Positions 24,233 through 33,693 of a stretch of DNA of 64,000 nucleotides are shown piece by piece (the first letter of the stretch is position 1; every line of letters begins with the position of its first letter). A program made the translations under genes and the position numbers. Source of the DNA: Dehalococcoidia bacterium (lineage in GTDB: Bacteria > Chloroflexota > Dehalococcoidia > UBA2979); the NCBI GenBank assembly GCA_009379925.1, contig WHSU01000001.1, forward strand, positions 124,001 through 188,000. Reading direction: 5' to 3'. Below the pieces are notes generated by a model. The model was not told where the DNA came from and did not search any database. It worked only from the letters and a program-made list of their open reading frames with translations.

Positions 24233-26278
24233 ATGGTTGAGCTGATGAGCCCCGTGGTCCGGCGATGGCAGCACGCGGCCGACGAGGACCCGGAGCGCTT
24301 TTGGGGCTGGGCGGCCGAACGGCTCCCATGGTTCCGCTCGTGGGACCGGGTCTTCGAGGCCGCCTCGCCGTCCTTCCGCTGGTACGCCGGCGGGCGCACG
24401 AATGCCGCGTACGCGTGCCTCGACCGGCACGTGCGGGAGGGCCGCGGCGGCCAGGCGGCGCTGATCGCGCTCGACGAGCGCGGCGGGCGGCGCGTCTACA
24501 CCTACGCGCAGCTCACGCATGAGGTCGACCGCATGGCCGCCGCCCTGCGCGGGCTGGGCGTGCAACGCGGTGACCGGGTGGCCATCTACATGGCGACAAA
24601 CTTCGAGGCCATCGCCCTGATGCTCGCCTGCGCCCGTATCGGCGCGGTCCACCTCGTGGTGTTCGCCGGCTTCGGGGCGGGCGCGCTGGCGGACCGCATC
24701 AAGATGTCGGGCGCGCGCTTCCTCTTCGCCTCCGACATCACCTACCGGCGTGGAAAGGACGTGCCGCTCACCGGCATCGTGCGCGACGCGCTGCTCAAGG
24801 AGGGCGCGGGCGAGGTGGTGGAGCAGGTGGTTGTACACCGGCGCGGCCACGATGCCGGCGTGGTGGACGCGGCGAAGGAGATGAGCTGGGAGCGTTTCCT
24901 GGAGGGCGGCGCCGGCCAGGACGGCGCGCACGTCGAGATGGAGGCAAACGAGCCACTCTTCATCCTGGCGACCTCCGGCACGACGGCGAAGCCGAAGCTC
25001 GCCGTGCACACCCACGGCGCGTACTCGGTGCTCGTGTCCGCCATGGCGGACTGGGTCTACGGCATGAAGGCGAACGACATCTGGTGGGCCACGTCGGACA
25101 TCGGCTGGGTGGTGGGCCACTCGTACATCGTCTACGCGCCGCTGCTCGTTGGGTGCGCGACCGTGTCGTTCGAGGGCGCCCTGGACCACCCGGACGTCGG
25201 CACTTACTACCGCATCATCGAGGAGCAGGGGGTCACCGGCCTCTTCACCTCGCCGACCGCGATCCGGCTGCTGATGCGCGAAGGCCTCGAGCACGCCCGG
25301 GCGGCCGACCTGTCCTCCATCGACCGGGTGTTCTCGGCAGGTGAGGCGCTTAACGCACCGGCATGGGAGTGGTTCCAGAAGGAGGTGTTTCAGGACCGCA
25401 CGCCGGTGCTCGACCACATGTGGCAGACCGAAACCTCCGGCCCGATCGTCGGCAACCCCTACGGCATCGCGATGCTCCCGGTGAAGCCGGGCTCCGCCGG
25501 CGTCGCCCTTCCCGGCATCGCCGGCACGGTGCTGACGCCCGAGGGCGAACCGTGCGGACCGGGCGAGAAGGGGATCTTCGTCGTCACGCGCCCGTTCCCC
25601 GGCCTGACGGCCCAGTTGTGGGGCGAACCGGAGCGCTACGGGCGGGACTACTGGGAACGCATCCCGGGACGGCAGGTCTACTTCACCGGCGACGCCGCCG
25701 AGATCGACGAAGACGGCTACGTCTGGTTCGGCGGCCGCGCCGACGAGATCATCAAGGTCGCCGCGCACCGCCTTGGCACGGTGGAGGTGGAGAGTGCGAT
25801 GATGCGTCACCCCGCCGTGGCCGAGGCCGGCGTGACGGGCCGCCCGGACGAACTGCGCGGCGAGGTCATCTCCGCCTTCGTCGTGCTGCGGCATGGCCAC
25901 GCCCCCTCGGACGGCCTGCGCGACGAGATCCTGCGTACCGTACGTGGCGAACTCGGACCGATCGCCGTCATCGGCGAGCTGAACTTCGTCGACCTGCTGC
26001 CGAAGACGCGTAGCGGCAAGATCATGCGCCGCGTGCTGAAGGCGATCACGCTGGGTCGGGACCCCGGTGACATCTCCACCATCGAGGACGAGGGCTCCGT
26101 CGAGGAGGCGCGCGACGCGTGGCAACGGATGTCCGCCGCGCTGGCGGCAGGGCCGGGTGCGGCCGCCGGAAGCGCGTTCCCGAGGCCCGATGCAGGCGGG
26201 GACCGCATCACGGGGCCGCCCGGTCCCGGCAGTTGGACCTCCTCGGAGTCGTCCACGCCGCCGCGCGCGGGCGAGTAG
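24233..26278 (+). CDS. Acetyl-CoA synthetase-like acyl-CoA ligase
   Basis: A 681-residue ATP-dependent acid:CoA ligase of the ANL superfamily. The AMP-binding loop reads ILATSGTTAKPK, YFTGDAAEIDEDGYVWFGGRADEIIKVAAHRLG is the hinge region (seen as RADEIIKVAAHRLG), and the catalytic Lys lies in TRSGKIMRRVLKA. An extended N-terminus and the MWQTETSG motif place it near acetyl/propionyl-CoA synthetases rather than long-chain ligases. A Pro/Gly-rich tail of about 50 residues is extra. GGGGGAG precedes ATG 24233. The LLM oxidoreductase gene starts 21 bp after the stop. Confidence 0.9.
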   Translation: MVELMSPVVRRWQHAADEDPERFWGWAAERLPWFRSWDRVFEAASPSFRWYAGGRTNAAYACLDRHVREGRGGQAALIALDERGGRRVYTYAQLTHEVDRMAAALRGLGVQRGDRVAIYMATNFEAIALMLACARIGAVHLVVFAGFGAGALADRIKMSGARFLFASDITYRRGKDVPLTGIVRDALLKEGAGEVVEQVVVHRRGHDAGVVDAAKEMSWERFLEGGAGQDGAHVEMEANEPLFILATSGTTAKPKLAVHTHGAYSVLVSAMADWVYGMKANDIWWATSDIGWVVGHSYIVYAPLLVGCATVSFEGALDHPDVGTYYRIIEEQGVTGLFTSPTAIRLLMREGLEHARAADLSSIDRVFSAGEALNAPAWEWFQKEVFQDRTPVLDHMWQTETSGPIVGNPYGIAMLPVKPGSAGVALPGIAGTVLTPEGEPCGPGEKGIFVVTRPFPGLTAQLWGEPERYGRDYWERIPGRQVYFTGDAAEIDEDGYVWFGGRADEIIKVAAHRLGTVEVESAMMRHPAVAEAGVTGRPDELRGEVISAFVVLRHGHAPSDGLRDEILRTVRGELGPIAVIGELNFVDLLPKTRSGKIMRRVLKAITLGRDPGDISTIEDEGSVEEARDAWQRMSAALAAGPGAAAGSAFPRPDAGGDRITGPPGPGSWTSSESSTPPRAGE

Positions 26279-26299
26279 CCACGAAGCCGGGGGCCATCG

Positions 26300-27256
26300 T
26301 TGGAGTTCGGTGTCCATCTCCCCTTGATCGACTTCGGCGAGGGCACGCCGAGCCTGTCCAAACTGCGGGACTACACCCGGGCCGCGTCCGATCTTGGCTA
26401 CTCGCACCTCTGTGCGAACGACCACCTGCTCTTCGGCCGGCCGTGGCTGGACGGGCCGGCCGCGCTTGCGTCGGTCATCGATGCTTCGCGCGAGATGACA
26501 CTGGCGACCACCGTGGCGCTTCCGGTCGTGCGTCACCCGGTGGCGCTCGCCAAGTCGCTCGGTGCGATCGACCTGCTCTCCGGCGGCCGGCTCGTCGCCG
26601 GCCTCGGGCCGGGGTCGTCCGCGCGCGACTACCAGGCGGTCGGCCTGGACTTCGGCGAGCGCTGGAAGCGCCTGGACGAGGCGGTGCGGGCGCTCCGGGC
26701 CCTGTGGCGCGCGGACGGCGAGCCGTTCGTGGGGCGGTACTACTCGACGGAGGGGGTCACGCTCGAACCTCGCCCGGCCACGCCCGGCGGGCCGCCAATC
26801 TGGCTCGGCAGCTGGGGCTCGGCGGTGGGGCTGCGCCGCGTCGCCGGGCTCGCCGATGGCTGGCTGGCGTCCGGCTACAACACGGTACCGGAGCAGTTCG
26901 GCGCCAATCGGGAGGCGCTGGCCGGGCACCTCAGAGCGGCGGGGCGGGACGCCAGCGCGTTTCCGAACGGCATCGCCACCATGTGGACCTACGTCAGCGA
27001 CGACGCCGCCGAGGCCGAGCGACTGCTGACCGAGGTGCTGGCGCCGGCCCTCGGACGCGACCCTGACGTGTTGCGCGAACAGCTACCGGTCGGCACCCCG
27101 GAGGCCTGCGCTGAGCGCCTGGTGCGCTACGTGGCTGCAGGCGCGCAACGCATCTTCCTCTGGCCGCTCGCCGCCCCTCGAGCGCAGATCGAACGCTTCC
27201 GCGAGCGCGTGGTGCCGCTGGTCCAGCAGGCCGAGACAGGCGCTACGGGCGGGTAA
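26300..27256 (+). CDS. LLM class flavin-dependent oxidoreductase
   Basis: A 318-residue luciferase-like monooxygenase or F420-dependent reductase. It begins MEFGVHLPLIDFG with a TTG start; the barrel shows SHLCANDHLLFG, IDLLSGGRLVAGLGPGSS, the flavin/F420 loop, and EGVTLEPRPATPGGPPIWLGSWG, all family hallmarks. Use of FMN or F420 cannot be told by eye. It lies 21 bp downstream of the acyl-CoA synthetase and is likely co-transcribed, suggesting action on a related CoA- or acid-linked substrate, which is inference. Confidence 0.92.
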   Translation: MEFGVHLPLIDFGEGTPSLSKLRDYTRAASDLGYSHLCANDHLLFGRPWLDGPAALASVIDASREMTLATTVALPVVRHPVALAKSLGAIDLLSGGRLVAGLGPGSSARDYQAVGLDFGERWKRLDEAVRALRALWRADGEPFVGRYYSTEGVTLEPRPATPGGPPIWLGSWGSAVGLRRVAGLADGWLASGYNTVPEQFGANREALAGHLRAAGRDASAFPNGIATMWTYVSDDAAEAERLLTEVLAPALGRDPDVLREQLPVGTPEACAERLVRYVAAGAQRIFLWPLAAPRAQIERFRERVVPLVQQAETGATGG

Positions 27257-27349
27257 GGCGCGGTCCGAGGCGCCTCGATGATGGGCGGCGCTTGCATCGC
27301 TGTCCCGAAGTCGCGACGCTGGAACCCGTCTGGTGGCAGGGAGGCGACG

Positions 27350-27916
27350 ATGGATGCCGGTTTGATCGTGGTGATCGTGCTGCTGGGGATCGTGCTCATC
27401 GGCCTGGCGTGGCTGGTGCTGACGTACAACGGTCTGATCGGGAAGCGGAACCGCGCCGAGGCGGCGTGGTCGCAGGTGGACGTACAACTGAAGCGTCGCT
27501 ATGACCTCATCCCGAATCTGGTCGAGACCGTCAAGGGCTACGCGGCCCACGAGCGCGAGACGCTCGATGCCGTCGTGCGCGCCCGCCAGCAGGCCATCGA
27601 CACCTCCGGCGTCCAGGACCAGGCGCAGGCGGAGAACATGTTGACGCAGGCGCTGCGCCAGGTGTTCGCCCTGGCCGAGGCGTACCCGGACCTGAAGGCG
27701 AATCAGAACTTCTTGCAGCTCCAGGAAGAACTGACCGCCACGGAGTCCCGCATCGCCTTCTCGCGGCAGTTCTACAACGAGCAGGTGCTCACGTACGACA
27801 ACGCGCTGGAGATGTTCCCGTCCAGTGTCGTCGGCGGCATGTTCAATTTCGAGGCACGCGCCTACTTCGAGATGGACGAGGGCGAGCGCGAGCCGGTCCA
27901 GGTGAGCTTCACCTAA
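27350..27916 (+). CDS. lemA: LemA family protein
   Basis: A 188-residue LemA-type membrane protein of normal length. An N-terminal helix (residues 5-25) anchors it and the rest is a long helical bundle with the conserved block NRAEAAWSQVDVQLKRRYDLIPNLVE, recognisable by VQLKRRYDLIPNLV, and LQEELTATESRIAFSRQFYN. Such proteins are usually encoded beside HtpX-like proteases and take part in envelope stress handling, though the mechanism is unclear. GGGAGG precedes ATG 27350. The protease gene begins 26 bp after the stop. Confidence 0.95.
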   Translation: MDAGLIVVIVLLGIVLIGLAWLVLTYNGLIGKRNRAEAAWSQVDVQLKRRYDLIPNLVETVKGYAAHERETLDAVVRARQQAIDTSGVQDQAQAENMLTQALRQVFALAEAYPDLKANQNFLQLQEELTATESRIAFSRQFYNEQVLTYDNALEMFPSSVVGGMFNFEARAYFEMDEGEREPVQVSFT

Positions 27917-27942
27917 CCGTGCCGCGACGACGCTGATCCGAG

Positions 27943-28908
27943 GTGTACGAGCGCGTCGCGTCCAACAAGCGCAAGACGTGGGGCCTGATCATCGGGTTCT
28001 CGCTCTTCGTGATGCTCGCGGGCTGGGCCTTCGGATACCTCACGGGCCTCGGGTACTTCGGCCTGGTGGGCGCCGTGATCTTTGCCGTCATCATGGTGTG
28101 GGGCTCCTATTTCGGGTCGGCCCGCATCGCGCTGGCGGCGAACCGCGCGAACCCGGCCGACCCGGCGGAATACGCGCAGCTCCACAACATCGTGGAGGCG
28201 CTCTGCCTCGGCGCCGGGCTTCCCAAGCCCGAGGTCTACGTCGTCGACGACCTGTCACCGAACGCCTTCGCGACCGGCCGCGACCCGGAACACGCCGCCA
28301 TCGCCGTGACGACGGGGCTCCTCGAGAGGATGGACCGCGACGAGTTGGAGGCGGTGCTGGCGCACGAGCTGTCGCACGTGCAGAACCGCGACATCCTGGT
28401 GATGACCATCGCCGTCACCCTCGTCGGCGTCCTGGTCCTGCTGTCCGACTGGCTGCTGCGGGCCATGTGGTTCGGCGGAATGCGTGGCGGCGGCGGGAAC
28501 CGCAGGGGTAGCGGCGGCGGTGGCATCATCCTGCTGGTCGTCGCGCTCGTGCTGTTGCTGGTCTCACCGATCGTCGGGAAGCTCATGCAGGCCGCCATCT
28601 CGCGGCGCCGCGAATACCTGGCGGACGCGGACGCCGTACTGCTGACTAGACACCCCGCCGGGATGATCCGAGCGCTGGAGAAGCTTCGCGACGACAGCAC
28701 CATCGTGCGCTCCGCCGGACGCGCGACCGCCCACCTCTGGATCGAGGAGCCGATCGCCCGCGAGGCGCACGAGGGCGAAAGCGAGACGGGCAAGAGCGGC
28801 GCCTGGCTGAACCGCCTGTTCAGCACGCATCCGCCATTGGATGACCGCATCGCGGTCCTGCGTTCGGGGAGCCTCGGCGTCTACGAGGGCGTACCGAGAC
28901 CGGAGTAG
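27943..28908 (+). CDS. htpX: HtpX-like M48 zinc metalloprotease
   Basis: A 321-residue membrane protease. Two helices at the N-terminus (about 13-55) precede the cytoplasmic zinc site HELSH (two His ligands and the catalytic Glu), and the third ligand Glu lies in REYLADADAVLLT. Two further hydrophobic segments (about 150-170 and 188-212) flank a Gly/Arg-rich loop. HtpX degrades misfolded membrane proteins. The start is a GTG. It is encoded with LemA, the standard pair. Confidence 0.95.
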   Translation: MYERVASNKRKTWGLIIGFSLFVMLAGWAFGYLTGLGYFGLVGAVIFAVIMVWGSYFGSARIALAANRANPADPAEYAQLHNIVEALCLGAGLPKPEVYVVDDLSPNAFATGRDPEHAAIAVTTGLLERMDRDELEAVLAHELSHVQNRDILVMTIAVTLVGVLVLLSDWLLRAMWFGGMRGGGGNRRGSGGGGIILLVVALVLLLVSPIVGKLMQAAISRRREYLADADAVLLTRHPAGMIRALEKLRDDSTIVRSAGRATAHLWIEEPIAREAHEGESETGKSGAWLNRLFSTHPPLDDRIAVLRSGSLGVYEGVPRPE

Positions 28909-28923
28909 GTCGCATGCGGGACG

Positions 28924-29367
28924 CTACCCGGCGGCGTATCCGCGGGAGCCCCGCGCCGGGAACCACCGGCCGAGGATGCTTAGCGTGCTACGGGGCTCAT
29001 CACCTTCGGTTGCCGACAGCGTGCGCCGCACGGCGTCAATCAACTGGTCGATGTCGAACGGCTTGGCGATGTAGCCGGCGGCGTCGATTTCCTGCGCCCA
29101 GCGCCGCGCGTCCTGGGCGGCAGTCATCACCAGGATCGGGATGTCGAAGCCGCGTTCGCGCATCAGGCGGGTGAACTCCCAGCCGTCCACCACGGGCATC
29201 CGCATGTCCAGCACCACCAGCGACGGCGGCTCACCATCGAGGGAGGCCAGGGCCTGGCGGCCGTTTTCCGCCATGCGCGTCTCGTAGCCCTCGTCCTCCA
29301 GCATCTCCGCGACCAGCCGCAGGATGGACACGTCGTCGTCGACAACCAGGATGTACGGTGGAGTCAC
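28924..29367 (-). CDS. Single-domain response regulator (receiver only)
   Basis: A 147-residue CheY-like receiver without an output domain. VVDDDVS gives the acidic residues, Asp54 in VVLDMRMP is the phosphorylation site, VMTAAQ has the conserved Thr and YIAKPF the Lys. The tail after residue 120 is short and basic. Its ATG overlaps the stop of the upstream histidine kinase by four bases (ATGA), so the two are a coupled pair; it probably acts by protein contact or as a phosphate sink. Confidence 0.94.
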   Translation of the reverse strand: MTPPYILVVDDDVSILRLVAEMLEDEGYETRMAENGRQALASLDGEPPSLVVLDMRMPVVDGWEFTRLMRERGFDIPILVMTAAQDARRWAQEIDAAGYIAKPFDIDQLIDAVRRTLSATEGDEPRSTLSILGRWFPARGSRGYAAG

Positions 29368-31202
29368 TCACTCCCTCCGTTCCGTTCCAGCGGCAACTCC
29401 ACAAAGAAGGTGCTGCCCGAGCCCTGTACGCTTCGGACGAAGATGCGGCCGTCGTGCTCATCCACGATCCGACGGCAAATGTACAATCCCAGGCCCATGC
29501 CCGCGAACCGTCGGTCGTCCAGCCCGGCGCTGCGCCAGAAGCGGTCGAACAGGTACGGCGCGTCCGCGGCCGAAATGCCGATGCCCCGGTCGGTCACGGT
29601 CACACTGGCGTCGTCGCCCGTGACCCGGACAGCCACGCTGACCTCGCCGCCACCCGGGCTGTACTTCATGGCGTTGTCCAGCAGGTTCTGAAAGACCTGC
29701 GCCATTCGCTCGCGGTCGGCACGCACCGGCACCGGCCCAGCCACGTCCACGCTGATTTCGTGGTCGCGCGTCTCCATCAGCTCCGCAACCTCGCATACGA
29801 GCGCCGCCAGATCGACAGGGGCCAATGAGCCCACGAGGGTGCCCTGGTCGGCGCGCGAGGCATCCAGCAGGTCGTTGATCAGCGAGCGCATGCGGCCGGC
29901 CTCGCGGACCATCCGCTGGACGCCCTCCAGGTCCGTGGGCGTGCCCGGCCAGCGGCGCGCGCGGCGCTCCATCAGCTGCGCCTGGCCCACCAGGGTGGTG
30001 AGCGGTGTCTTCAGGTCGTGCGCGGCAGCGGACAGGAAGTCATCCTTCAGCCGCGTCGCCTCCTCCATCGCACGCACGCGGCTCGCCTCGTCGATCAGCG
30101 CGCGGCTCTCGAGCACCACCGCCGCCTGGTCCGCCAGCAGGACCACGAGTTCGAGGTCGTCTCGCGCAAAGAGCGGGGGGCGCGAGCTGAACACCGTGAG
30201 CACCCCCAGACGCCGCTCCCCGGCGGTGATCGGCGCGACCATCAAGGAGGTCGTCCCGGCCTCCCGGGCACCGTCCGCGTGCGCCGGGTCAGAGCGTGGC
30301 GCGTCCTCCACGAAGACGGCCCGCTGCTGCGCGAACGCGCGGTCGGCGATCGTGTCGCGCGGCTGCTCGGTGTGGTCCTCGATCGCCATCGTGGGCGTCA
30401 CGAGACGCTCCCGGCCGGCATCGCAGAGGGCGATGGCCGCGTGCTCCGCGCCGGTGGTCGCCCGCACCACCTGCTCGAAGGTCTGGACGACGCTCAGCGT
30501 GTCCGGCAGCCGCGGCAGCTCGGCCGCGCGCACCAGGAACCGCCGCAACTCGGGCTCCTGCCAGACGCGCCGCAGCACGCGCGGCGGCGCGAAGGCCACG
30601 ACGTACGCCAGGGCGGAGAGCAGGCCGGCGACCCTCGAAACCCCGGTCCAGAGCGCTTCAGGCCCAGGGAACGCTGCCGACAGCCCGGCACTCAGCAGGA
30701 CGGCGGCCAGCAAGCCGGACGCCGCGGCGGCCGCCTGCATGCGCCGCCGGGTCACGCCGCTGGCGGTCTGCGCCTCCGTGATGAAGCGCACGGTCGTGTA
30801 GGTCGCAAAGCCCACGAAGTAGAGCACCAGCAACTCGACCACCAGCACCGGCCGGTCCTGGGTGCCGGCGACGATCAGGAGGACCGCCGAGGCCACCAGG
30901 CCGGCTTCGCCCAGTCGCCGCAGCACCATCGGCACGCCCGCGAAGTCATGGACGATGCGCAGCAGCAGGTAGGGCAGTGCCATGAGCGCGATCGCCGTCG
31001 CGGTGGTGAGGCCCCCACCAGCCGGCTCATCCGCGAGGTCGTTCACCCAGGAGACCACAACGATCGCGGCGAGCGCGCCGAAGAACAGCGCCACATCGAT
31101 GCTGGCACGCGTGCGGTGGCGCGCCGCCTCGACCAACACGACGAGGAGGATGATGACGAATGGGACTTCCGTGACGAGCTGGATCAGCCGATCGGCGCTC
31201 AT
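29364..31202 (-). CDS. Multi-TM histidine kinase with GAF domain
   Basis: A 612-residue sensor kinase. Residues 1-230 hold six or seven membrane helices with little loop sequence. A GAF domain follows (about 250-385; EHAAIALCDAGRERLV at its start). HisKA is centred near residue 394 in AAAHDLKTPLTT, and the ATPase domain has NLLDNAMKYSPGG, VTDRGIGISAAD and GMGLGLYICRRIVDEH. ATG 31202 is chosen because GGAGAGG lies six bases before it. It is followed by an overlapping receiver gene and faces a second receiver gene transcribed the other way, 185 bp upstream. Confidence 0.92.
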   Translation of the reverse strand: MSADRLIQLVTEVPFVIILLVVLVEAARHRTRASIDVALFFGALAAIVVVSWVNDLADEPAGGGLTTATAIALMALPYLLLRIVHDFAGVPMVLRRLGEAGLVASAVLLIVAGTQDRPVLVVELLVLYFVGFATYTTVRFITEAQTASGVTRRRMQAAAAASGLLAAVLLSAGLSAAFPGPEALWTGVSRVAGLLSALAYVVAFAPPRVLRRVWQEPELRRFLVRAAELPRLPDTLSVVQTFEQVVRATTGAEHAAIALCDAGRERLVTPTMAIEDHTEQPRDTIADRAFAQQRAVFVEDAPRSDPAHADGAREAGTTSLMVAPITAGERRLGVLTVFSSRPPLFARDDLELVVLLADQAAVVLESRALIDEASRVRAMEEATRLKDDFLSAAAHDLKTPLTTLVGQAQLMERRARRWPGTPTDLEGVQRMVREAGRMRSLINDLLDASRADQGTLVGSLAPVDLAALVCEVAELMETRDHEISVDVAGPVPVRADRERMAQVFQNLLDNAMKYSPGGGEVSVAVRVTGDDASVTVTDRGIGISAADAPYLFDRFWRSAGLDDRRFAGMGLGLYICRRIVDEHDGRIFVRSVQGSGSTFFVELPLERNGGSE

Positions 31203-31387
31203 CGGCATCCTCTCCGCGCGGGCCGCGCTGGATTGTATCGCGCCTGTCTCGACTCCCGCCCAGAATCGCCGGATCGCTTGCGAGCGCACCCGCGGACGGG
31301 CGCATACTTGCGAATCTGTGTACGGCGATGTTCACTGCCCCCGGTGGGTGACCCCGCACCCCCGCCGACATCGAAGAGGATCCGGCG

Positions 31388-31756
31388 CTGACCGACCAAC
31401 AAGCCGTCCTGGTCATCGAGGACGAGGAGGCGATCCGTCGCCTGATCCAGGAGACACTGGCAGACGAGGGGTACGCGGTCCTGGCCGCGGCGGACGCGCC
31501 GGAGGCACTCGCCATCCTGCGGGACCGGTCGGTCTGCCTCATCCTGCTCGACCTGATGCTGCCCTCCATCGACGGCGAGGCATTCGCCGCGTCCTACCTC
31601 GAAGCGGCGGAGGACCCGGCGCCCATCGTGTTGCTGACCGCCCGCGAGGATGACGGCACGCGCCCGCCTGGCGTCGTCGCCTACCTCCAGAAGCCATTCG
31701 ACCTCGAGGACTTGCTCCAGGTCGTGCGCGACCACGCCCGCCATCCCACCGCGTAG
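31388..31756 (+). CDS. Single-domain response regulator with probable CTG start
   Basis: A complete receiver domain of 122 residues: VIEDEEAIRRL, phospho-Asp55 in ILLDLMLPS, VLLTARED and LQKPF are all in place. The first standard start codon in frame (ATG 31556) would delete the acidic pocket and Asp55, so translation must begin upstream. CTG 31388 has GAGGA seven bases before it, and no ATG, GTG or TTG lies between it and the in-frame TGA near 31348. It is divergent from the histidine kinase gene and may be a second receiver for it. Confidence 0.75.
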   Translation: MTDQQAVLVIEDEEAIRRLIQETLADEGYAVLAAADAPEALAILRDRSVCLILLDLMLPSIDGEAFAASYLEAAEDPAPIVLLTAREDDGTRPPGVVAYLQKPFDLEDLLQVVRDHARHPTA

Positions 31757-31850
31757 CGCATCCGCCTCGCCAGTCCCACCGGCACTCAGACGCTCGTCAG
31801 GTTGACCGCTTGCCTCGGTGTTCCCGCGGGGGACAATGGAAGTCTGTTCC

Positions 31851-33656
31851 ATGAGCAGGCTCGGCCCGGCAACTCCGTCCGTGCGGGCGGCGTCGAGACG
31901 GCACGCAGCCTGCGGATCGGGGTACTCGGTGAGCGACAACACGGCGGGGAGCTGGCACGGCACAGCAGGCGTGGTCCGGGTCGCGTACTTCTCGATGGAG
32001 ATCGCGCTGGAATCCTCGATCACCACCTACTCGGGCGGCCTCGGCGTGCTGGCCGGCGACACCCTGCGCGCGGCGGCGGACCTGGGCCTCCCGATGTGTG
32101 GCGTGTCCCTGCTGTACCGCAAGGGCTACTTCCTCCAGCGGCTGGACGACGCCGGCACGCAGACTGAGGAGCCGGCCCCGTGGCCCGTCGAGCGGGTGGT
32201 GGAGCGCCTGGACGTTACGGCCACCGTGACGCTCCACGGCCGCGTCGTGCACATCCGGCCGTGGCGCTACGTCATCCGTGGCGCCCGCGGCCAGGAACTC
32301 CCGATCTACCTGCTGGACACGGACCTGCCCCAGAACCACCCGGACGACCGAGGGCTCACGGACGCGTTGTATGGCGGGGACGTCTCCTACCGGCTGGCGC
32401 AGGAGGTCATCCTGGGCCTCGGTGGCGTCGCGGTGCTACGGGCGCTCGGCCACCACGCCGTGCAGACCTACCACATGAACGAGGGCCATTGCGCCTTCGT
32501 CCCGCTCGCCCTGCTGGAGGAACATGGCGCCGCCCGCGGCGAGACGTTCGTGACGGAGCAGACGCTGGACGCCGTACGTGGCAGTTGCGTCTTCACCACC
32601 CACACACCCGAGCCCGCCGGGCACGACCGCTTCCCGCCCGACCTCGTCCTGGGCGCCCTGGGCGAGGGGCGCGTGCGGTTGCTGCGCGCCCTGGGCCTCG
32701 ACCCGGACGTGCAGATGCTGAACATGACGGAACTGGCGCTCCACACCTCGCGGTACGTGAACGGCGTGGCCATGAGGCACGGTCACGTCTCTCGCCTGAT
32801 GTTCCCCGGCCACAACATCGCGTCGATCACAAACGGCGTGCACGCCGGTACGTGGACCTCCGAGCCGTTCCAGGCGCTCTTCGACCGCCACCTCCCGGGC
32901 TGGCGCACGGACAGCCTGACGCTGCGTTCCGCCGTCGGTATCCCGCTGCACGAGGTGCGCGAGGCGCACCACGACGCGAAGCTTGCGCTGCTCCGCCAGG
33001 TGCGCGGACGCACCGGCGTTGAGATGGACCCGGCGCGGCTCACGCTCGGCTTCGCGCGCCGAGCCGCCGAGTACAAGCGTGCCGACCTGCTCTTCCGCGA
33101 CCTGGACGCTCTGCGCCGCATCGTGCACGAGCACGGGCCCCTGCAGGTGGTCTACGCGGGAAAGGCGCACCCGGCCGACCAGGGCGGAAAGGCGATGATC
33201 CGTCGCATCTTCGAGGCGGCCGCCGCCCTGCGCGAGGAGATCCCGGTCGTCTACCTAGAGCAGTACGACATGGACGCTGGGCGCCTGCTCTGCTCGGGCG
33301 TCGACCTCTGGCTGAATACGCCGGAACCACCTCGGGAGGCCTCCGGCACCAGCGGCATGAAGGCGGCGCTGAACGGCGTGCCGAGCCTCAGCATCCTGGA
33401 CGGCTGGTGGGTAGAGGGCCACGTCGAGGGCGTGACCGGCTGGTCGATCGGCAGCGACTGGGACAGCGAGAGCAACGAGGGTTCGGACTGGGATTCGCTC
33501 TACCATAAACTGGGCGCGCGGATCGCCCCGCTCTACTACCGCGACCCGGAGGGCTACGCGCGCGTGATGCGCTCCGCGATCGCCCTCAACGGCTCGTTCT
33601 TCAACTCCCAGCGCATGGTCGTTGAATACGTGGAGCAGGCCTATCGGCTCGCCTGA
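31851..33656 (+). CDS. glgP: Alpha-glucan family phosphorylase
   Basis: A short-form glycogen/alpha-glucan phosphorylase of about 560-600 residues, which releases glucose-1-phosphate from glucans using phosphate and PLP. Hallmarks: RVAYFSMEIALESSI at the start of the fold, YSGGLGVLAGDTLRAAADLG, HMNEGHCAFV, FTTHTPEPAGHDRF, ITNGVHAGTW, LGFARRAAEYKRADL and SGTSGMKAALNG, which carries the PLP Lys. The N-terminal start is uncertain: ATG 31851 has GGAAG eight bases upstream, but GTG 31929 or GTG 31971 give the more typical length of about 560-575. Glucan storage is implied; no other glg gene is in view. Confidence 0.92.
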   Translation: MSRLGPATPSVRAASRRHAACGSGYSVSDNTAGSWHGTAGVVRVAYFSMEIALESSITTYSGGLGVLAGDTLRAAADLGLPMCGVSLLYRKGYFLQRLDDAGTQTEEPAPWPVERVVERLDVTATVTLHGRVVHIRPWRYVIRGARGQELPIYLLDTDLPQNHPDDRGLTDALYGGDVSYRLAQEVILGLGGVAVLRALGHHAVQTYHMNEGHCAFVPLALLEEHGAARGETFVTEQTLDAVRGSCVFTTHTPEPAGHDRFPPDLVLGALGEGRVRLLRALGLDPDVQMLNMTELALHTSRYVNGVAMRHGHVSRLMFPGHNIASITNGVHAGTWTSEPFQALFDRHLPGWRTDSLTLRSAVGIPLHEVREAHHDAKLALLRQVRGRTGVEMDPARLTLGFARRAAEYKRADLLFRDLDALRRIVHEHGPLQVVYAGKAHPADQGGKAMIRRIFEAAAALREEIPVVYLEQYDMDAGRLLCSGVDLWLNTPEPPREASGTSGMKAALNGVPSLSILDGWWVEGHVEGVTGWSIGSDWDSESNEGSDWDSLYHKLGARIAPLYYRDPEGYARVMRSAIALNGSFFNSQRMVVEYVEQAYRLA

Positions 33657-33693
33657 GTGCTCGCCGGTGCAATGGCCTGGCGGTTGCCACAGG

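Noticed and set aside
24149-26929. Long minus-strand open frame opposite the acyl-CoA synthetase
   Set aside because: A shadow of high GC third positions; the plus strand has all ligase motifs.
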